A stretch of 64,000 nucleotides of DNA. Source: Kofleriaceae bacterium (GTDB lineage Bacteria; Myxococcota_A; Polyangia; Haliangiales; Haliangiaceae). This document shows, piece by piece, positions 38,206 to 54,424 of this stretch. Under the pieces are notes generated by a model. That model saw nothing but the letters and a program-made list of their open reading frames with translations, made no database searches and was not told where the DNA came from. The stretch is from positions 1-64,000 of the forward strand of contig JAGPCY010000031.1 in the NCBI GenBank assembly GCA_018057825.1. Reading direction: 5' to 3'. A program made the position numbers and the translations under genes. Within the stretch, counting starts at the first letter, position 1. Each line of letters opens with the position of its first letter.

Positions 38206-38209
<4 letters not shown>
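36932..38209 (+). CDS. Phosphodiester glycosidase (NAGPA)-domain protein with MYXO-CTERM-like anchor
   Basis: A 425-residue exported protein. The signal peptide is followed by a NAGPA-type domain with LAINGDLFALPGF, RTAIGLSEDRRTMTIAVVDG and MLLDGGSASTLFV. A small carboxypeptidase-regulatory-like beta domain comes next (VRVTLDDGRAITTADVDASYTF), then a PDAGVDAGLDAS linker. The C-terminus GGCATGG, a hydrophobic stretch and RRRARR form a MYXO-CTERM-like sorting signal, which indicates surface anchoring after processing. Its stop overlaps the ATG of the sigma-54 activator (ATGA), an unusual pairing. The glycan substrate is unknown. Confidence 0.85.
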
Positions 38210-39520
<1,311 letters not shown>

Positions 39521-39546
<26 letters not shown>

Positions 39547-40798
39547 GGCCCTGTCCTGCGGCGCGACCGCGCTGGCGCTGGCGCTGACCGCCGCCGCGGT
39601 CGGCTGCGGCGATGGCCGCGCCTTCCCGACCCCCGGGGCGAGCCCGACGGGGTCGGCCACGTCCGACGCCAACCTGGCCTGCGGCGCGGCGCTGGCCGAG
39701 GCGGCGACCGCGGCGCCGGCGGCCCGAGCCGGCATCCTCCTGCGCGGCTGCCCGGCGTGTGGCTCGAGCTTCGCGCCGCTGGTCGCGGCCGCCGACGGCG
39801 ACCTCGACGCCAACGCGGTGATCGCGGCGACCACCGCCTGCCAGCCGGCCTGCCCGCGCTCGGCGCTCGCGGCCTGGCGCGCCGGCGTGATCGACGCGGT
39901 CCCCGGCACGCCGACCAGCCGGCCGTGGCGCGCGCTGGCCGAGCGCTGCCAGGCCCCGTGGACCCTGGCCGACGCGCACCAGCGGTTCGCGTCGGCGCCG
40001 CTGTTCGCCCTGACCGCGATCGCCGCCCGCCACGGCGCGCAGCTCGCGGCGCCCCTGGCGATCCCGCTGCCGCCGCTGACCGCCACCGCGACCGCCTTGA
40101 TCGCGCCGCCGGGCGCCGCCCTGGCGCGCCTGCCGTGGCGCGCGATCGCGGTCTTCGATCGTCACGTCATGGTCGGGCGCCTCGCGGTCGCGATCGTCGA
40201 CCGCACCGGCCTGCGCATCGACGCGCCGGGCCCCGGCTACCCGGGCGCTGACGCCCCCGACCCGCTGGCCGCGCTGGCCGCGCTGCCGCCGCCACCGGTG
40301 GCCGACGACGAGCGCAGCGACGACCCGCTGGTGATCGCGCCGCGGGCGATGGCGGCCCAGCGCGTGCTCGGGGTGATGTCAAACCTGCTGGCCGGCCTCC
40401 GCGGCGACGACCTCCGCCTGGCGGTCGCGCTCTCGCCAGCGCTGGCGACCTGGCGCGGCGCGGTCGCGCCCCATCCGCTGCCGTGGCGCGGCGCCGCTGG
40501 CCCGCGGCTCCGCCTCGATCTGGCGCGCAGCCGGGTGGCCGCGGTGGCCGCCGACGGCGCGGTCGGTCCCGTGGTCGCGGCCCCGCCCGACCTGGCGACG
40601 CTGTGGCCCCTGGCCCGCGGCCGCGGCCTCGAGGTCGTGGCCGACGTCCCCGCCGAGCTCGACGTCGCCGCCCTGGTCGCGCTGGCCGACGCCGCCCACG
40701 CCGCCGGCGTGACCTACCTGGCGACCACCGAGGCGGCCCTGGTCGGCGAGGCCGCGCCCTTCGACGCCGCGCTCCTCGCGGCACCGCCGGCGCCGTGA
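39521..40798 (+). CDS. Hypothetical lipoprotein, possibly ExbD/TolR-like at the C-terminus
   Basis: A 425-residue lipoprotein (lipobox VGC near residue 29) whose ATG lies 26 nt inside the sigma-54 activator gene. The N-terminal part contains a cysteine cluster (RGCPACGSSF and ACQPACPRSA). The C-terminal part, GLEVVADVPAELDVAAL and ADAAHAAGVTYLATT, follows the strand-helix-strand pattern of ExbD/TolR periplasmic domains; this is a weak resemblance. No transport partner is adjacent. The overlap implies translational coupling to the regulator. Confidence 0.65.
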
Positions 40799-40811
40799 AC
40801 CCGGGTCGCGC

Positions 40812-40839
40812 TTGACGACCGGACGAGATCCGCGATCCT
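40812..40839 (+). promoter_or_regulatory. Candidate promoter of glpD
   Basis: TTGACG (40812-40817) and GATCCT (40834-40839) are separated by 16 bp. The -10 ends 7 nt before ATG 40847, again predicting a leaderless mRNA. This is the best -35/-10 pair I found. Confidence 0.5.
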
Positions 40840-40846
40840 TGGCGTC

Positions 40847-42499
<1,653 letters not shown>

Positions 42500-42544
42500 C
42501 GGCCCGACGCGCCCTGACGCGCGCCCCGCCGCCGCTCGGTCGAC

Positions 42545-44482
<1,938 letters not shown>

Positions 44483-44546
44483 GGGGCGATCTGTTACGGC
44501 CTATTGCCCCCCCACGCAATGCCCGATCGCACGCGATCGCGGATCG

Positions 44547-44665
44547 TCCTCCGCCTCGGCCTCCGCCTCGGCCTCCGCCTCGGTCTCGGTCTCGGCCTCG
44601 GTCTCGGTCTCGGTCTCGGACTCCGTCTCGGACTCCGTCTCGGTCTCCGCCTCGGTCTCGGTCTT
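44547..44665. repeat. Hexanucleotide repeat tract R5
   Basis: About 19 units of CTCGGC/CTCGGT/CTCCGC/CTCCGT/CTCGGA. Unlike the others it does not touch a stop codon; it lies 65 bp upstream of the speA start and 435 bp from tract R6. Confidence 0.95.
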
Positions 44666-44880
44666 CCTGGGCGTGGATCCGGTGATGACTCCGGAGGTGT
44701 GGGTTCACGGGACCGCCGACGTGGGCCTGCCCGCGTCGGTCACCCGCCGCGGTGGACGCCTCTCCGTTCGCTCCCTATGACGTCGCGACGTCGCCGCTCC
44801 CTCGGAGACCAGGGATCGATCCACTACCGACGTCCTAGCGTGGGAGCTCACGAGTTCGGCGCCACCGCGCGGTCTCCCAT

Positions 44881-45058
44881 AGAGCACCGAACGGTTTGAG
44901 ATGCCTGCTGCGACGCGGCCGTGTGGGCACCTCCGGGCGTACGTCCGATGCTCGCTCGTCGTGTAGTCGACTACACTCCTCGCTGCGCTTCGGGCGTGCG
45001 CCCGGATCTGCCTCACACGTCCGCGTCTCGCGACGGCATTCAAACCGTTCGGTGCTCT
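44881..45058. repeat. 178-bp imperfect palindrome
   Basis: Two arms of about 88-90 nt are inverted copies of each other at roughly 80% identity by eye. The outer ends match over 19 nt (agagcaccgaacggtttga and its complement) and the centre is the perfect 16-mer GTGTAGTCGACTACAC at 44961-44976. As RNA or single-stranded DNA it would form one long hairpin. I see no target-site duplication and no internal gene. Confidence 0.9.
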
Positions 45059-45100
45059 CGGGCGGCCGGCCCCCGTCGGCTCTCTGCGCGCACCATCCCT

Positions 45101-45183
45101 TCGGACTCCGTCTCGGCCTCGGTCTCCGTCTCGGCCTCGGTCTCGGTCTCGGTCTCGGCCTCGGCCTCCGTCTCCGCCTCGTC
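45101..45183. repeat. Hexanucleotide repeat tract R6
   Basis: About 13 units directly abutting the TAG stop (45186-45184) of the HelD-like gene on the - strand. Read past that stop in frame, the sequence would give an acidic Glu-Ala/Glu-Thr tail, but nothing indicates that readthrough occurs. Confidence 0.95.
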
Positions 45184-47562
<2,379 letters not shown>

Positions 47563-47619
47563 GGGGGACCGGCACTCTTATCAGAACCGCCGCCCGGCGC
47601 AAGACCCCGGGCCCGGGCC

Positions 47620-47745
47620 GCGGTCTCGGCCTCCGTCTCGGTCTCCGCCTCCGCCTCGGTCTCGCCTCGGCCTCCGCCTCGGTCTCGGTCTCGGTCTCGG
47701 ACTCGGTCTCGGTCTCGGCCTCCGCCTCCGCCTCCGCCTCCGCCC
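47620..47745. repeat. Hexanucleotide repeat tract R7
   Basis: About 21 units (CTCGGT/CTCGGC/CTCCGC) placed between two genes on the same strand. It abuts the TAG stop of the lipoprotein gene at 47746 and ends 58 bp before the start codon of the HelD-like gene. Confidence 0.95.
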
Positions 47746-49383
47746 CTACTGCAGGTCGCCCTGGATCACCAGGTAGTCGGCGTCCGCGCCGACCCGCAGG
47801 TCGTTCACCCGCAGGCCACCCGGCAGCGCCGGCAGCGGCACCGCCTGGAGCAGCGGCATGAACTGCTCGGTCATCTGCAGCGCCAGCCGCGGCAAGAGCG
47901 CCTCGAGGCCAGCCGGCGGAATGCCGGTCAGGTCGTGCATCACGTCGGCGCGGAGCGTCGGGGTGCCCAGCGCCAGCGTGACGAAGTTCGGCGCGCTCGG
48001 ATGCGGCAGGACCTGGAGCTGCGCGTCGACCGTCAGCGCCACCGTGGTCAGCTCGTCGCCGGCCGAGGTCAGGTGCAGGATCAGGTCGGGCATGGTCAGG
48101 CGCAGCGCGCCGTCGGCGCCGGTCGCCACGATCGGCGGCAGGAGCGGCTCGAGGCTCATCGCGTCGTAGTTGCCCAGGTGCTCGGGGATGGTGCGCGTCA
48201 GGCCCCCGGCCGACCAGAAGCCCGACAGCACCTGGTTGACGGCATCATCGGCGACCGCGAGCTGGAAGCCGTGGGCGCCGCGGACCGGCGGGTCCTGGGT
48301 GTCGGTGAAGACGAAGCCGTGGCTGCCGCCGGCCACCGTCAGCTTGGTGTCGAGGAGCATCTCGGCGCCGGCGGCGTCGAAGCCGATGCCGGCGGCCGCG
48401 AACTCGGCGGTCAGCGACTCGCCCAGGACCGCGATCGTCTGCGGGCCGACCTTCACCCCCGCCACGGTGTCCTCGACCATCGGGCCGATGAACTTCTCGA
48501 CGGCATCGGCCAGGACCCGGCCGATCTCGTCCTCGAGGTTGAGCAGCGAGATGACCGCGCCCGGCACGCCCGAGGCGTCGACGTCGAAGCCGGTGAAGGT
48601 GACCTGGGGCGCGACCAGCTCGACGTGGAAGCGCCCGCCGGCGACGTCGACCGCGATCGTGCCGCGCAGGCGCGCGGTGGTCGCGCGGATCGTGATGTTC
48701 GAGCTGCCGCGGACGCACGCGGCGGCGTAGCGGGCGTAGAGCGGGATGTGGAGCTGGCGCAGGGTGACGTCGACGGCGAGCCCGGCGTCGCCGGGGACCA
48801 GGGCCATGCTGGCGGTGTCGAGATCGAGGCCGGGCCGGACGTCGACCTTGCCGAACAGGCAGTCCTCTTCGCCGTCGGACAGCCCCTTGGCGATGACCGG
48901 GTTCATCGGCGCGACCAGGGCGCCCAGATCGGTGGTCGCCGCGAGCTGCGCCGCGGTGTTGCCGAGCACGGTGAAGGCCTCGGCCGAGACCGCCATCGCC
49001 ATGGCGTTGTCGACGGTGGCGCCGGCCGGGCGGAAGCTCCCGGTGACCACGCCGCGGGTGTCGTCGGCGACGCCGCCGTCGGTCGAGGTGGCCTTGGTCT
49101 CGATCAGGTTGGCGCCCGGGCGCACGGCGACGGTGGCCGAGAACTCGCCGGTCGGGGCGACCTCGGCGGCGACGCCGTTGACGGTCACCGCAGCGACCGA
49201 TGCGCCGCTGGCGCTGGGCCCCACCGTGCCGGTGACGGTCACCGTGGTCAGCCCCTCGCGCATCGTGCCGCGGGCCGGCGAGGTCACGGTCAGGGCCGGG
49301 GGCTCGGGGCGAGACGCCAGGTCGTCCGAGGTACACGCGACGGCGACGGTCAGGAGCGACGCGACGAGCAGACGGCTGCGCAT
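47746..49383 (-). CDS. Large lipoprotein with Ig-like domain, possibly lipid-binding
   Basis: A 545-residue lipoprotein (lipobox AVAC, Cys17). An Ig-like domain (about 28-110, ALTVTSPARGTMREG, NGVAAEVAPTGEFSATVAV) is followed by 430 residues with long amphipathic strands and helices (FHVELVAPQVTFTGFDVDASG, LRLTMPDLILHLTSAGDEL, NDLRVGADADYLVIQGDL). The latter pattern resembles BPI/LBP-type lipid-binding repeats, but I cannot confirm it. ATG 49383 starts the signal. The 176-bp region upstream holds the inverted repeat at 49499-49516. Confidence 0.7.
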   Translation of the reverse strand: MRSRLLVASLLTVAVACTSDDLASRPEPPALTVTSPARGTMREGLTTVTVTGTVGPSASGASVAAVTVNGVAAEVAPTGEFSATVAVRPGANLIETKATSTDGGVADDTRGVVTGSFRPAGATVDNAMAMAVSAEAFTVLGNTAAQLAATTDLGALVAPMNPVIAKGLSDGEEDCLFGKVDVRPGLDLDTASMALVPGDAGLAVDVTLRQLHIPLYARYAAACVRGSSNITIRATTARLRGTIAVDVAGGRFHVELVAPQVTFTGFDVDASGVPGAVISLLNLEDEIGRVLADAVEKFIGPMVEDTVAGVKVGPQTIAVLGESLTAEFAAAGIGFDAAGAEMLLDTKLTVAGGSHGFVFTDTQDPPVRGAHGFQLAVADDAVNQVLSGFWSAGGLTRTIPEHLGNYDAMSLEPLLPPIVATGADGALRLTMPDLILHLTSAGDELTTVALTVDAQLQVLPHPSAPNFVTLALGTPTLRADVMHDLTGIPPAGLEALLPRLALQMTEQFMPLLQAVPLPALPGGLRVNDLRVGADADYLVIQGDLQ

Positions 49384-49498
49384 GGCCGGGGGAAGAGCAA
49401 GAAAGGCGCCACTGTCCTACATCGGGCGCCGCGGCGTAAGTGGTCGGTCCGACACACGGCACGCCGCGTCATCCCTGGCGACTCGACTTGCCCAACCG

Positions 49499-49516
49499 GG
49501 GGTGGGGGTCCACCCC
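49499..49516 (-). terminator. GC inverted repeat 3' of the homogentisate dioxygenase gene
   Basis: GGGGTGG and CCACCCC form a perfect 7-bp stem with a 4-nt loop, about 44 nt after the HGD stop on the - strand. There is no T tract, so intrinsic termination is uncertain. Confidence 0.35.
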
Positions 49517-49559
49517 AGGCGCCACGCGGCGCGTCAGGAAGCGGCGCTGGCGGGGCGTC

Positions 49560-50711
49560 TCAGCGGAACGAGGCCATGTAGCCGTCGTCCTCGACCGCGC
49601 GCGCCGCGGCGGTGGCCGCCAGGGGCCGGAAGGTGTCGAGCATGACCGCCAGCTCATCCGTCCGGGTGGTGCCGATCGAACGCTCGTAGCTGCCGGGGTG
49701 GGGACCGTGGGGGATCCCGGCCGGATGGTGCGAGACGCTGCCCGGCCCAACGCCGCGGCGCGAGGTGAAGTTGCCGTCGCAGTAGAAGATGATCTCGTCG
49801 CACGACGGCGAGCTGTGCGGGTACGGGCACGGGATCGCTTCGGGGTGGAAGTCGACCAGGCGCGGCACGAAGGAGCACACCAGCGCGCCGCGGGCCCCGA
49901 ACGTGCCGTGCCAGGTCGGCGGCAGGTGGACCGACGACACCCGCGGCTGGAACGCGCGGATCGGGAAGGCCCACGGATAGACCGTGCCGTCCCAGCCGAC
50001 CACGTCGAGGGGCGAGGTCGGGACCTCGAAGCCGTGCCAGCGGCCGCCGCGCTTGACCACCAGGTGGCGCAGGCCCTCATCGCGGGGACCGACGAAGGTC
50101 GGGCGGCGGAAGTCGCGGTGGCAGTACGGCGCGTCCATGCGGAGCTGGCCGACAGCGTTGCGCCACTGCGTGAGCAGGTGCAGATCGTCGACCTCGAGCT
50201 GGAACCAGAACTGCGGCGCCGCGCTCGGCACCAGGCGATGCGGGATCGCGCGCGGCACGCACACGTAGTCGCCAGCCGAGAACGGGAGATCGCCCAGCGG
50301 CGAGACCACGGTGCCACCGCCGGCGTGGACGTAGATCAGGGTGTCGCCGTCGGCGTTGGCGACGTAGACCGGATCGGGCGCGTCGGGGAACGCGACGCCG
50401 CACACCAGATCGGCGTTGTGGAGCAGCGGCACGAAGGCGTCGACCGGGGCGCCGCCGCGGGCGCCGATCGCGCCGGCCCGGTAGTGGCGCTTGGCCAGGG
50501 CGCGTCCATCGTCGACGGTCGGCGCGGTCCAGCCGTGGGGCACGACCGCGGGCGCGTGCAGGTGCGGGCGCTCGCGGTGGTAGAGGATCGTGAAGGGGCC
50601 GTCGAAGCCATCGCGGGTGAAGCACTCCTCGAACCGGAGCGCGCCGTCGTCGCCGCGGAGCTGCAGGTGGTGCTTGGCCGGGACCTCGCCGGCGACGATG
50701 CGATCGAGCAT
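49560..50711 (-). CDS. hmgA: Homogentisate 1,2-dioxygenase
   Basis: A 383-residue iron dioxygenase that opens the ring of homogentisate to maleylacetoacetate in tyrosine catabolism. The N-terminus (GEVPAKHHLQLRG, EECFTRDGFDGPFTILYH) and the active-site region (FHPEAIPCPYPHSSPSCDEI, then SRRGVGPGSVSHHPAGIPHGPHPG, cited in part) match the family, with the conserved His/Glu/His iron ligands. It is shorter than the 430-residue Pseudomonas type, as in some other bacteria. The rest of the pathway (HPPD, MAI, FAH) lies 6 kb downstream in the window on the same strand. Confidence 0.93.
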   Translation of the reverse strand: MLDRIVAGEVPAKHHLQLRGDDGALRFEECFTRDGFDGPFTILYHRERPHLHAPAVVPHGWTAPTVDDGRALAKRHYRAGAIGARGGAPVDAFVPLLHNADLVCGVAFPDAPDPVYVANADGDTLIYVHAGGGTVVSPLGDLPFSAGDYVCVPRAIPHRLVPSAAPQFWFQLEVDDLHLLTQWRNAVGQLRMDAPYCHRDFRRPTFVGPRDEGLRHLVVKRGGRWHGFEVPTSPLDVVGWDGTVYPWAFPIRAFQPRVSSVHLPPTWHGTFGARGALVCSFVPRLVDFHPEAIPCPYPHSSPSCDEIIFYCDGNFTSRRGVGPGSVSHHPAGIPHGPHPGSYERSIGTTRTDELAVMLDTFRPLAATAAARAVEDDGYMASFR

Positions 50712-50768
50712 GGCGGAGACGATGCCATGGCGGCGGCGCGGCGGCAGGACGCCGGGCCGAAACCGCGG

Positions 50769-51854
50769 TCAGGCCATGAGGGCGTCGCCGACCGACGCCA
50801 GATCGCCCAGGCTATGGAGATCGTGCGCGGCCTCGGGGACGACGGCGATCGGCACCGCGGACGGCACCGCCTGCGCGAACCGAGCCCGGGCGGCGACCGC
50901 GGCGGCGGCCGCGGCGACCTCGTCGTCCCAGGCCGCCGACAGCCAGGCCCGGGCGGCGTCTGACGCGACCCCGGCGAGGGCGGCGGCGACCGCGGCCGGC
51001 TCGGCGACCGGCGGCACGACGACGCGGTTGTGGACGATCGCCGCCAGGCGGGCGCCGGCGGCGCGGGTCCGCGCGATCAGCGCGTCGGCCTCGCGCAGGG
51101 CCTCGGCCCGGGGCCCGACGACCAGGACGAAGCCGGTGGCCGGGTCGGCGAACAAGGCCCGGGCGCGCGCGGCTCGGCCGGCGATCACCCCGGCGATCGC
51201 CTCGAGGGCGGCGAACAGCGCCGCGGCGTCGGCCAGGGACCGCGCGCCAGCCGCGCCCTCGAGGCGGCGGGCCACGAACCGCGCCAGCGCGCCGGCGGCG
51301 CCGGCCGGCCGCGCCAGGGCCCCGAGCACGCCGCGCTCGAGGAGCGAGGTCAGTCGATCCGGCGCCCGCAGGAAGTCGGCGGCGTGCGCGGCCGGCGGCG
51401 TGTCGACGACGATCAGGTCGTAACCGCCGCCGTCGACCAGCCGGCACATCTCCTCGATCGCCATGTACGAGGTCGCGCCGGCGAAGGACGTGGCGACCCC
51501 GCGGTACAGCGGATTGCCGAGGAGCGCCGCGGCCCAGGCCGGGCTCGGGGCGTGGCGGCGCACGAAGTCGTCCCAGGCCTGGCGCTGATCGAGCATCGCG
51601 GCGTCGAGGGCGCCGGGCAGCGAGAGCCCAGCGGCGGCCAGCGCGGCGGGCGCGATCGGCGCGGCCACCGGACCCAGGGACGACAACCCGAAGGCGCGCG
51701 CCAGGGCTCGCGCCGGATCGATCGTGAGCACCGCGACCCGGCGCCCGCGGCGCGCCGCGGCCAGGCCCAGCGCGGCGGCGATCGTGGTCTTGCCGACGCC
51801 GCCGGTGCCGATCGTGACGATCAGCCGGGCCTCTTCGACGAGGGCGTCGATCAT
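50769..51854 (-). CDS. ArsA/Get3-like ATPase, subunit with intact P-loop
   Basis: A 361-residue anion-transporting-ATPase-like protein. The deviant Walker A GTGGVGKTTIAAALG is intact, followed by VLTIDPARALARAFG and DLIVVDTPPAAHAADFL. It lacks the arsenite-binding cysteines expected for an arsenic pump, so ArsA in name only. It overlaps the next gene by ATGA; paired ArsA-like ATPases of this kind also occur in actinobacteria, where they form a heterodimer. The cargo or partner is unknown. Confidence 0.85.
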   Translation of the reverse strand: MIDALVEEARLIVTIGTGGVGKTTIAAALGLAAARRGRRVAVLTIDPARALARAFGLSSLGPVAAPIAPAALAAAGLSLPGALDAAMLDQRQAWDDFVRRHAPSPAWAAALLGNPLYRGVATSFAGATSYMAIEEMCRLVDGGGYDLIVVDTPPAAHAADFLRAPDRLTSLLERGVLGALARPAGAAGALARFVARRLEGAAGARSLADAAALFAALEAIAGVIAGRAARARALFADPATGFVLVVGPRAEALREADALIARTRAAGARLAAIVHNRVVVPPVAEPAAVAAALAGVASDAARAWLSAAWDDEVAAAAAAVAARARFAQAVPSAVPIAVVPEAAHDLHSLGDLASVGDALMA

Positions 51855-52768
51855 GCGCACGCCTCCGCCAGCGGCGCGGCCAGGGCTCGGACCAAGCCCA
51901 GGGGCGCCTCGCTCCACACCCGCGGCAGCCGCGTCGGCGCGCACCCGGTGGCGGCGACCGTGGCGGCGATCGCGCGCTCGGCGACCGCGCTCCAGCCGTC
52001 GGCCCGACGCCCGACCGCGGCCAGCGCAGCGGCGGCCGGCGATCGCAGCCCGTCGAGGGCCTCGAGGGCGCCGGCGAGCTCGGGCGGCGGCGCCGGCCGG
52101 CACTGGTTCACGATCAGCGCGCCCACCGGCAGGCCGAGGCCGCGCAGCCGCGCGATCACCTCGGCGGCCTCGGCCAGCGGCATGTCCTCGGCGGTGGCGA
52201 CGACGTGGATCGCGGTGATCGCAGAGTCGGCGAGGAGCGCGGCGTTGACCGCGGCCTCGCGGTGGAGGAGCCCCGCGGCGAAGGTGGTCGCGGCCGCGGC
52301 CGGCATCCGCAGATGTTCGAGGGCGTGGCCCGAGGCGCCGGCGTCGACCACCACGGCGTCCCACCGCGGGCCATCGCCCAGGCGCTGCAGCACCAGCTCG
52401 TCGCGGATCTTGCCGACCGCGACCAGCTCGCGCAGGCCGGGGGCGGCGGCGACGAAGCCGAGGTACAGCGGATGCGCCAGGATCGCGCGGCCGAGACGGC
52501 CGAGATGCAGCCGTCGGGTCAGATACTCGGCGAGCGCGGCTGCCCCGTCGAAGTACGCCACCGACAGGCCCGGCACCGCGAGCACGGTCGCGATCGCGCC
52601 GGGCGCCATGGCCCGCGTGCCCACCGCCCGCGCCAGGCCCGCTGCCTCCCCGAGCTCGATCGCGAGGACGCGCCGACCCCGCCCGGCCAGGCCGACCGCG
52701 AGCCCGGCCGCGATCGTCGACGTGCCGACCCCGCCCTTGCCGGTGACGACGTGAAGGCCGCGGCTCAT
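51851..52768 (-). CDS. ArsA/Get3-like ATPase, subunit with degenerate P-loop
   Basis: A 305-residue ArsA-like protein encoded just upstream of its homologue, with ATGA overlap at 51851-51854. The P-loop reads GKGGVGTST: the signature lysine Lys11 is kept but the P-loop lysine before the hydroxyl pair is replaced by Thr16. The switch region keeps VVVDAGASGHALEHL. It may be a regulatory subunit in a heterodimer with the intact neighbour (inference). I chose ATG 52768 (MSRGLHVVTGKGG); an ATG at 52792 is possible. Confidence 0.82.
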   Translation of the reverse strand: MSRGLHVVTGKGGVGTSTIAAGLAVGLAGRGRRVLAIELGEAAGLARAVGTRAMAPGAIATVLAVPGLSVAYFDGAAALAEYLTRRLHLGRLGRAILAHPLYLGFVAAAPGLRELVAVGKIRDELVLQRLGDGPRWDAVVVDAGASGHALEHLRMPAAAATTFAAGLLHREAAVNAALLADSAITAIHVVATAEDMPLAEAAEVIARLRGLGLPVGALIVNQCRPAPPPELAGALEALDGLRSPAAAALAAVGRRADGWSAVAERAIAATVAATGCAPTRLPRVWSEAPLGLVRALAAPLAEACA

Positions 52769-52971
52769 GCCGATCGACCATGCACGCGGCATGCGCATGG
52801 CATGACCGCTGCACTTCGATCGAGCGTGCCCTTCCAGGCCTCCACCTGCCCGCTCGACGTCGCTCCGGCGCGGTGGTTGCGCGTCGACGCGCAAGCGATT
52901 CGCGGAGCGCGCGATGAGCCGGCCTCTCGCACCGCGCGCCCGACAACCTCCGGGGCCGCCAGGAGCTCGCC

Positions 52972-53913
52972 ATGATCAGCGCACGGACCTCCGCACCGCA
53001 CGGCGCCCTCGCCGCCGGGATCTGGCGCATCGCCGATCCCAAGATCACCCTGGCGTCGGTGGCGTCGATGATCGTCGGCGCGGCGGCGGCGGCCCTGGCC
53101 GGCCCGATCGCCTGGAGGTGGCTGGCCGCCACGGTGCTCGGCATCTTCGCGATCGAGGCGGCCAAGAACGCGTCGGGCGAGATCTTCGACTGGGACTCGG
53201 GCGCCGACACCGGCGTCGCCGAGGACGAGCGCTCGCCGTTCTCGGGAGGCAAGCGGGTGATCGTCGACGGCCTGCTGACCCGACGCCAGACCGCGTGGGT
53301 CGCGCTCGTCGCGTACGCCATCGGCGCCGCGATCGGCCTGGCGATCGCGATCGAGCGTGAGCCGGCGGTCGTGTGGCTCGGCCTCCTCGGCGTCGCCCTC
53401 GCGTACTTCTACCACGCGCCGCCCTTGGCCCTGGCCTACCGCGGCCTCGGCGAGCTGGCGGTCGCCCTGGCCTACGGACCGGTGATCGCCGCCGGCACGT
53501 ACCTCGTGCAGCGCCACACCGTCGATCGCCTGGTGCTCGCGCCCGCGGTGCCCCTCGGCCTCGCGATCGGCGCGTTCCTGTGGGTCAACGAGTTCCCCGA
53601 CGCTCGCGCCGACGCCGCGGCCGGCAAGCGCACGCTGGTCGTGCGACTCGGCCGTCGCCGCGCCGCGCGCGCCTTCAGCTGGTTGGTCGCCGCCGCCTAC
53701 GCCGCAGTCGTCGCCCTACCGCTCCTCGGCCTGCCGTGGTCGACCCTGGGCGGCCTCGTCGGCCTGCCGCTGGCGATCCGCGCCGCCGCCCGGCTGCGCC
53801 GCTTCCCCGAGACCCCGGCCGAGCAGATCCCGGCGCAGGCCGCGACCCTCGGCAGCTTCGTCGCGATGGCGCTCGGCCTGGGCGTCGGCCTGCTGGCCGC
53901 GCGCTGGCTGTGA
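52972..53913 (+). CDS. UbiA-family prenyltransferase
   Basis: A 313-residue multi-pass membrane protein. The first Asp-rich motif is NASGEIFDWDSGAD and the second is NEFPDARADAAAGKRTLVVRLG; both bind the Mg-diphosphate of the prenyl donor. The RSPFSGGKRVIVDGLL stretch is more like MenA-type than UbiA-type enzymes. It probably transfers a polyprenyl chain to an aromatic acceptor; homogentisate is conceivable because homogentisate genes are near, but menaquinone or another quinone is equally possible. AGGAG lies 6 nt before ATG 52972. Confidence 0.87.
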   Translation: MISARTSAPHGALAAGIWRIADPKITLASVASMIVGAAAAALAGPIAWRWLAATVLGIFAIEAAKNASGEIFDWDSGADTGVAEDERSPFSGGKRVIVDGLLTRRQTAWVALVAYAIGAAIGLAIAIEREPAVVWLGLLGVALAYFYHAPPLALAYRGLGELAVALAYGPVIAAGTYLVQRHTVDRLVLAPAVPLGLAIGAFLWVNEFPDARADAAAGKRTLVVRLGRRRAARAFSWLVAAAYAAVVALPLLGLPWSTLGGLVGLPLAIRAAARLRRFPETPAEQIPAQAATLGSFVAMALGLGVGLLAARWL

Positions 53914-53938
53914 ACCTGTCGTGTCCCCGGAGGACCCC

Positions 53939-54424
53939 ATGACCATCCCCGTCACCGAACGCGTCGCCGCCTACCTGGCCGATCACACCACCTTGAACCT
54001 CGCCACCGATGGCCCGGCCGGGCTGTGGGCCGCCGCGGTGCTCTACGTCGTCGACGGTCCCGACCTATGCTTCACGTCGGTGGCCGCCACGCGCCACGGC
54101 CAGAACCTGCAGGCGACCGGCCGCGCCGCCGGCACGATCAACGACGACGTCGCGACCTGGGAGGCGATGAAGGGCGTGCAGCTCGAGGGCGAGGTCGTCG
54201 CGATCGACGACGTCGCCGCGCGCACCCGGATCGCGGCCGCGTACCTCGCGCGCTACCCGTTCGCCGCCGCGCTGTGGCACGGCGAGCGCGATCCCGCGGT
54301 GATCGGCGCCGAGCCCGGCAGCCACGGCTTCTTCGCGCTGCGGCCGACCCGGATGTACTTCATGGATAACCAGCATCACCCCGAAGGTCGGCAAGAGGTG
54401 CCCCTCGATCGCGCCGTCCGGTGA
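53939..54424 (+). CDS. Pyridoxamine 5'-phosphate oxidase-like FMN-binding protein
   Basis: A 161-residue split-barrel protein. TLNLATDGPAGLWAAAVLYVVDGPDLCFTS (quoted in part) and the ATRHGQNLQATGRAAGTI strand pair match the PNPOx-like/UPF0306 fold. Such proteins bind FMN or F420; the reaction is unknown here. A strong GGAGG ribosome binding site precedes ATG 53939. It lies 25 nt after the UbiA-family gene, so the two are probably co-transcribed. Confidence 0.8.
   Translation: MTIPVTERVAAYLADHTTLNLATDGPAGLWAAAVLYVVDGPDLCFTSVAATRHGQNLQATGRAAGTINDDVATWEAMKGVQLEGEVVAIDDVAARTRIAAAYLARYPFAAALWHGERDPAVIGAEPGSHGFFALRPTRMYFMDNQHHPEGRQEVPLDRAVR

Larger units (their letters stand above)
44483..45183. 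other. 700-bp non-coding interval between speA and the HelD-like gene
   Basis: No credible gene lies here; open frames run through repeats R5 and R6. It contains, in order, the speA promoter region, repeat R5 (44547-44665), an imperfect hairpin CCGACGTGGGC/GCCCGCGTCGG near 44717-44740, a 14-bp perfect palindrome GACGTCGCGACGTC (44779-44792), the 178-bp inverted repeat (44881-45058) and repeat R6. The part between the repeats looks less GC-rich than the genes around it. Confidence 0.75.

Noticed and set aside
44881-45058. Insertion sequence or MITE
   Set aside because: There is no transposase, no target-site duplication and no second copy in the window; mobile origin stays possible but is not supported.
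50769-52768. Arsenical resistance operon
   Set aside because: ArsA-like proteins lack the metal-binding cysteines and no arsB, arsC, arsD or arsR lies nearby.
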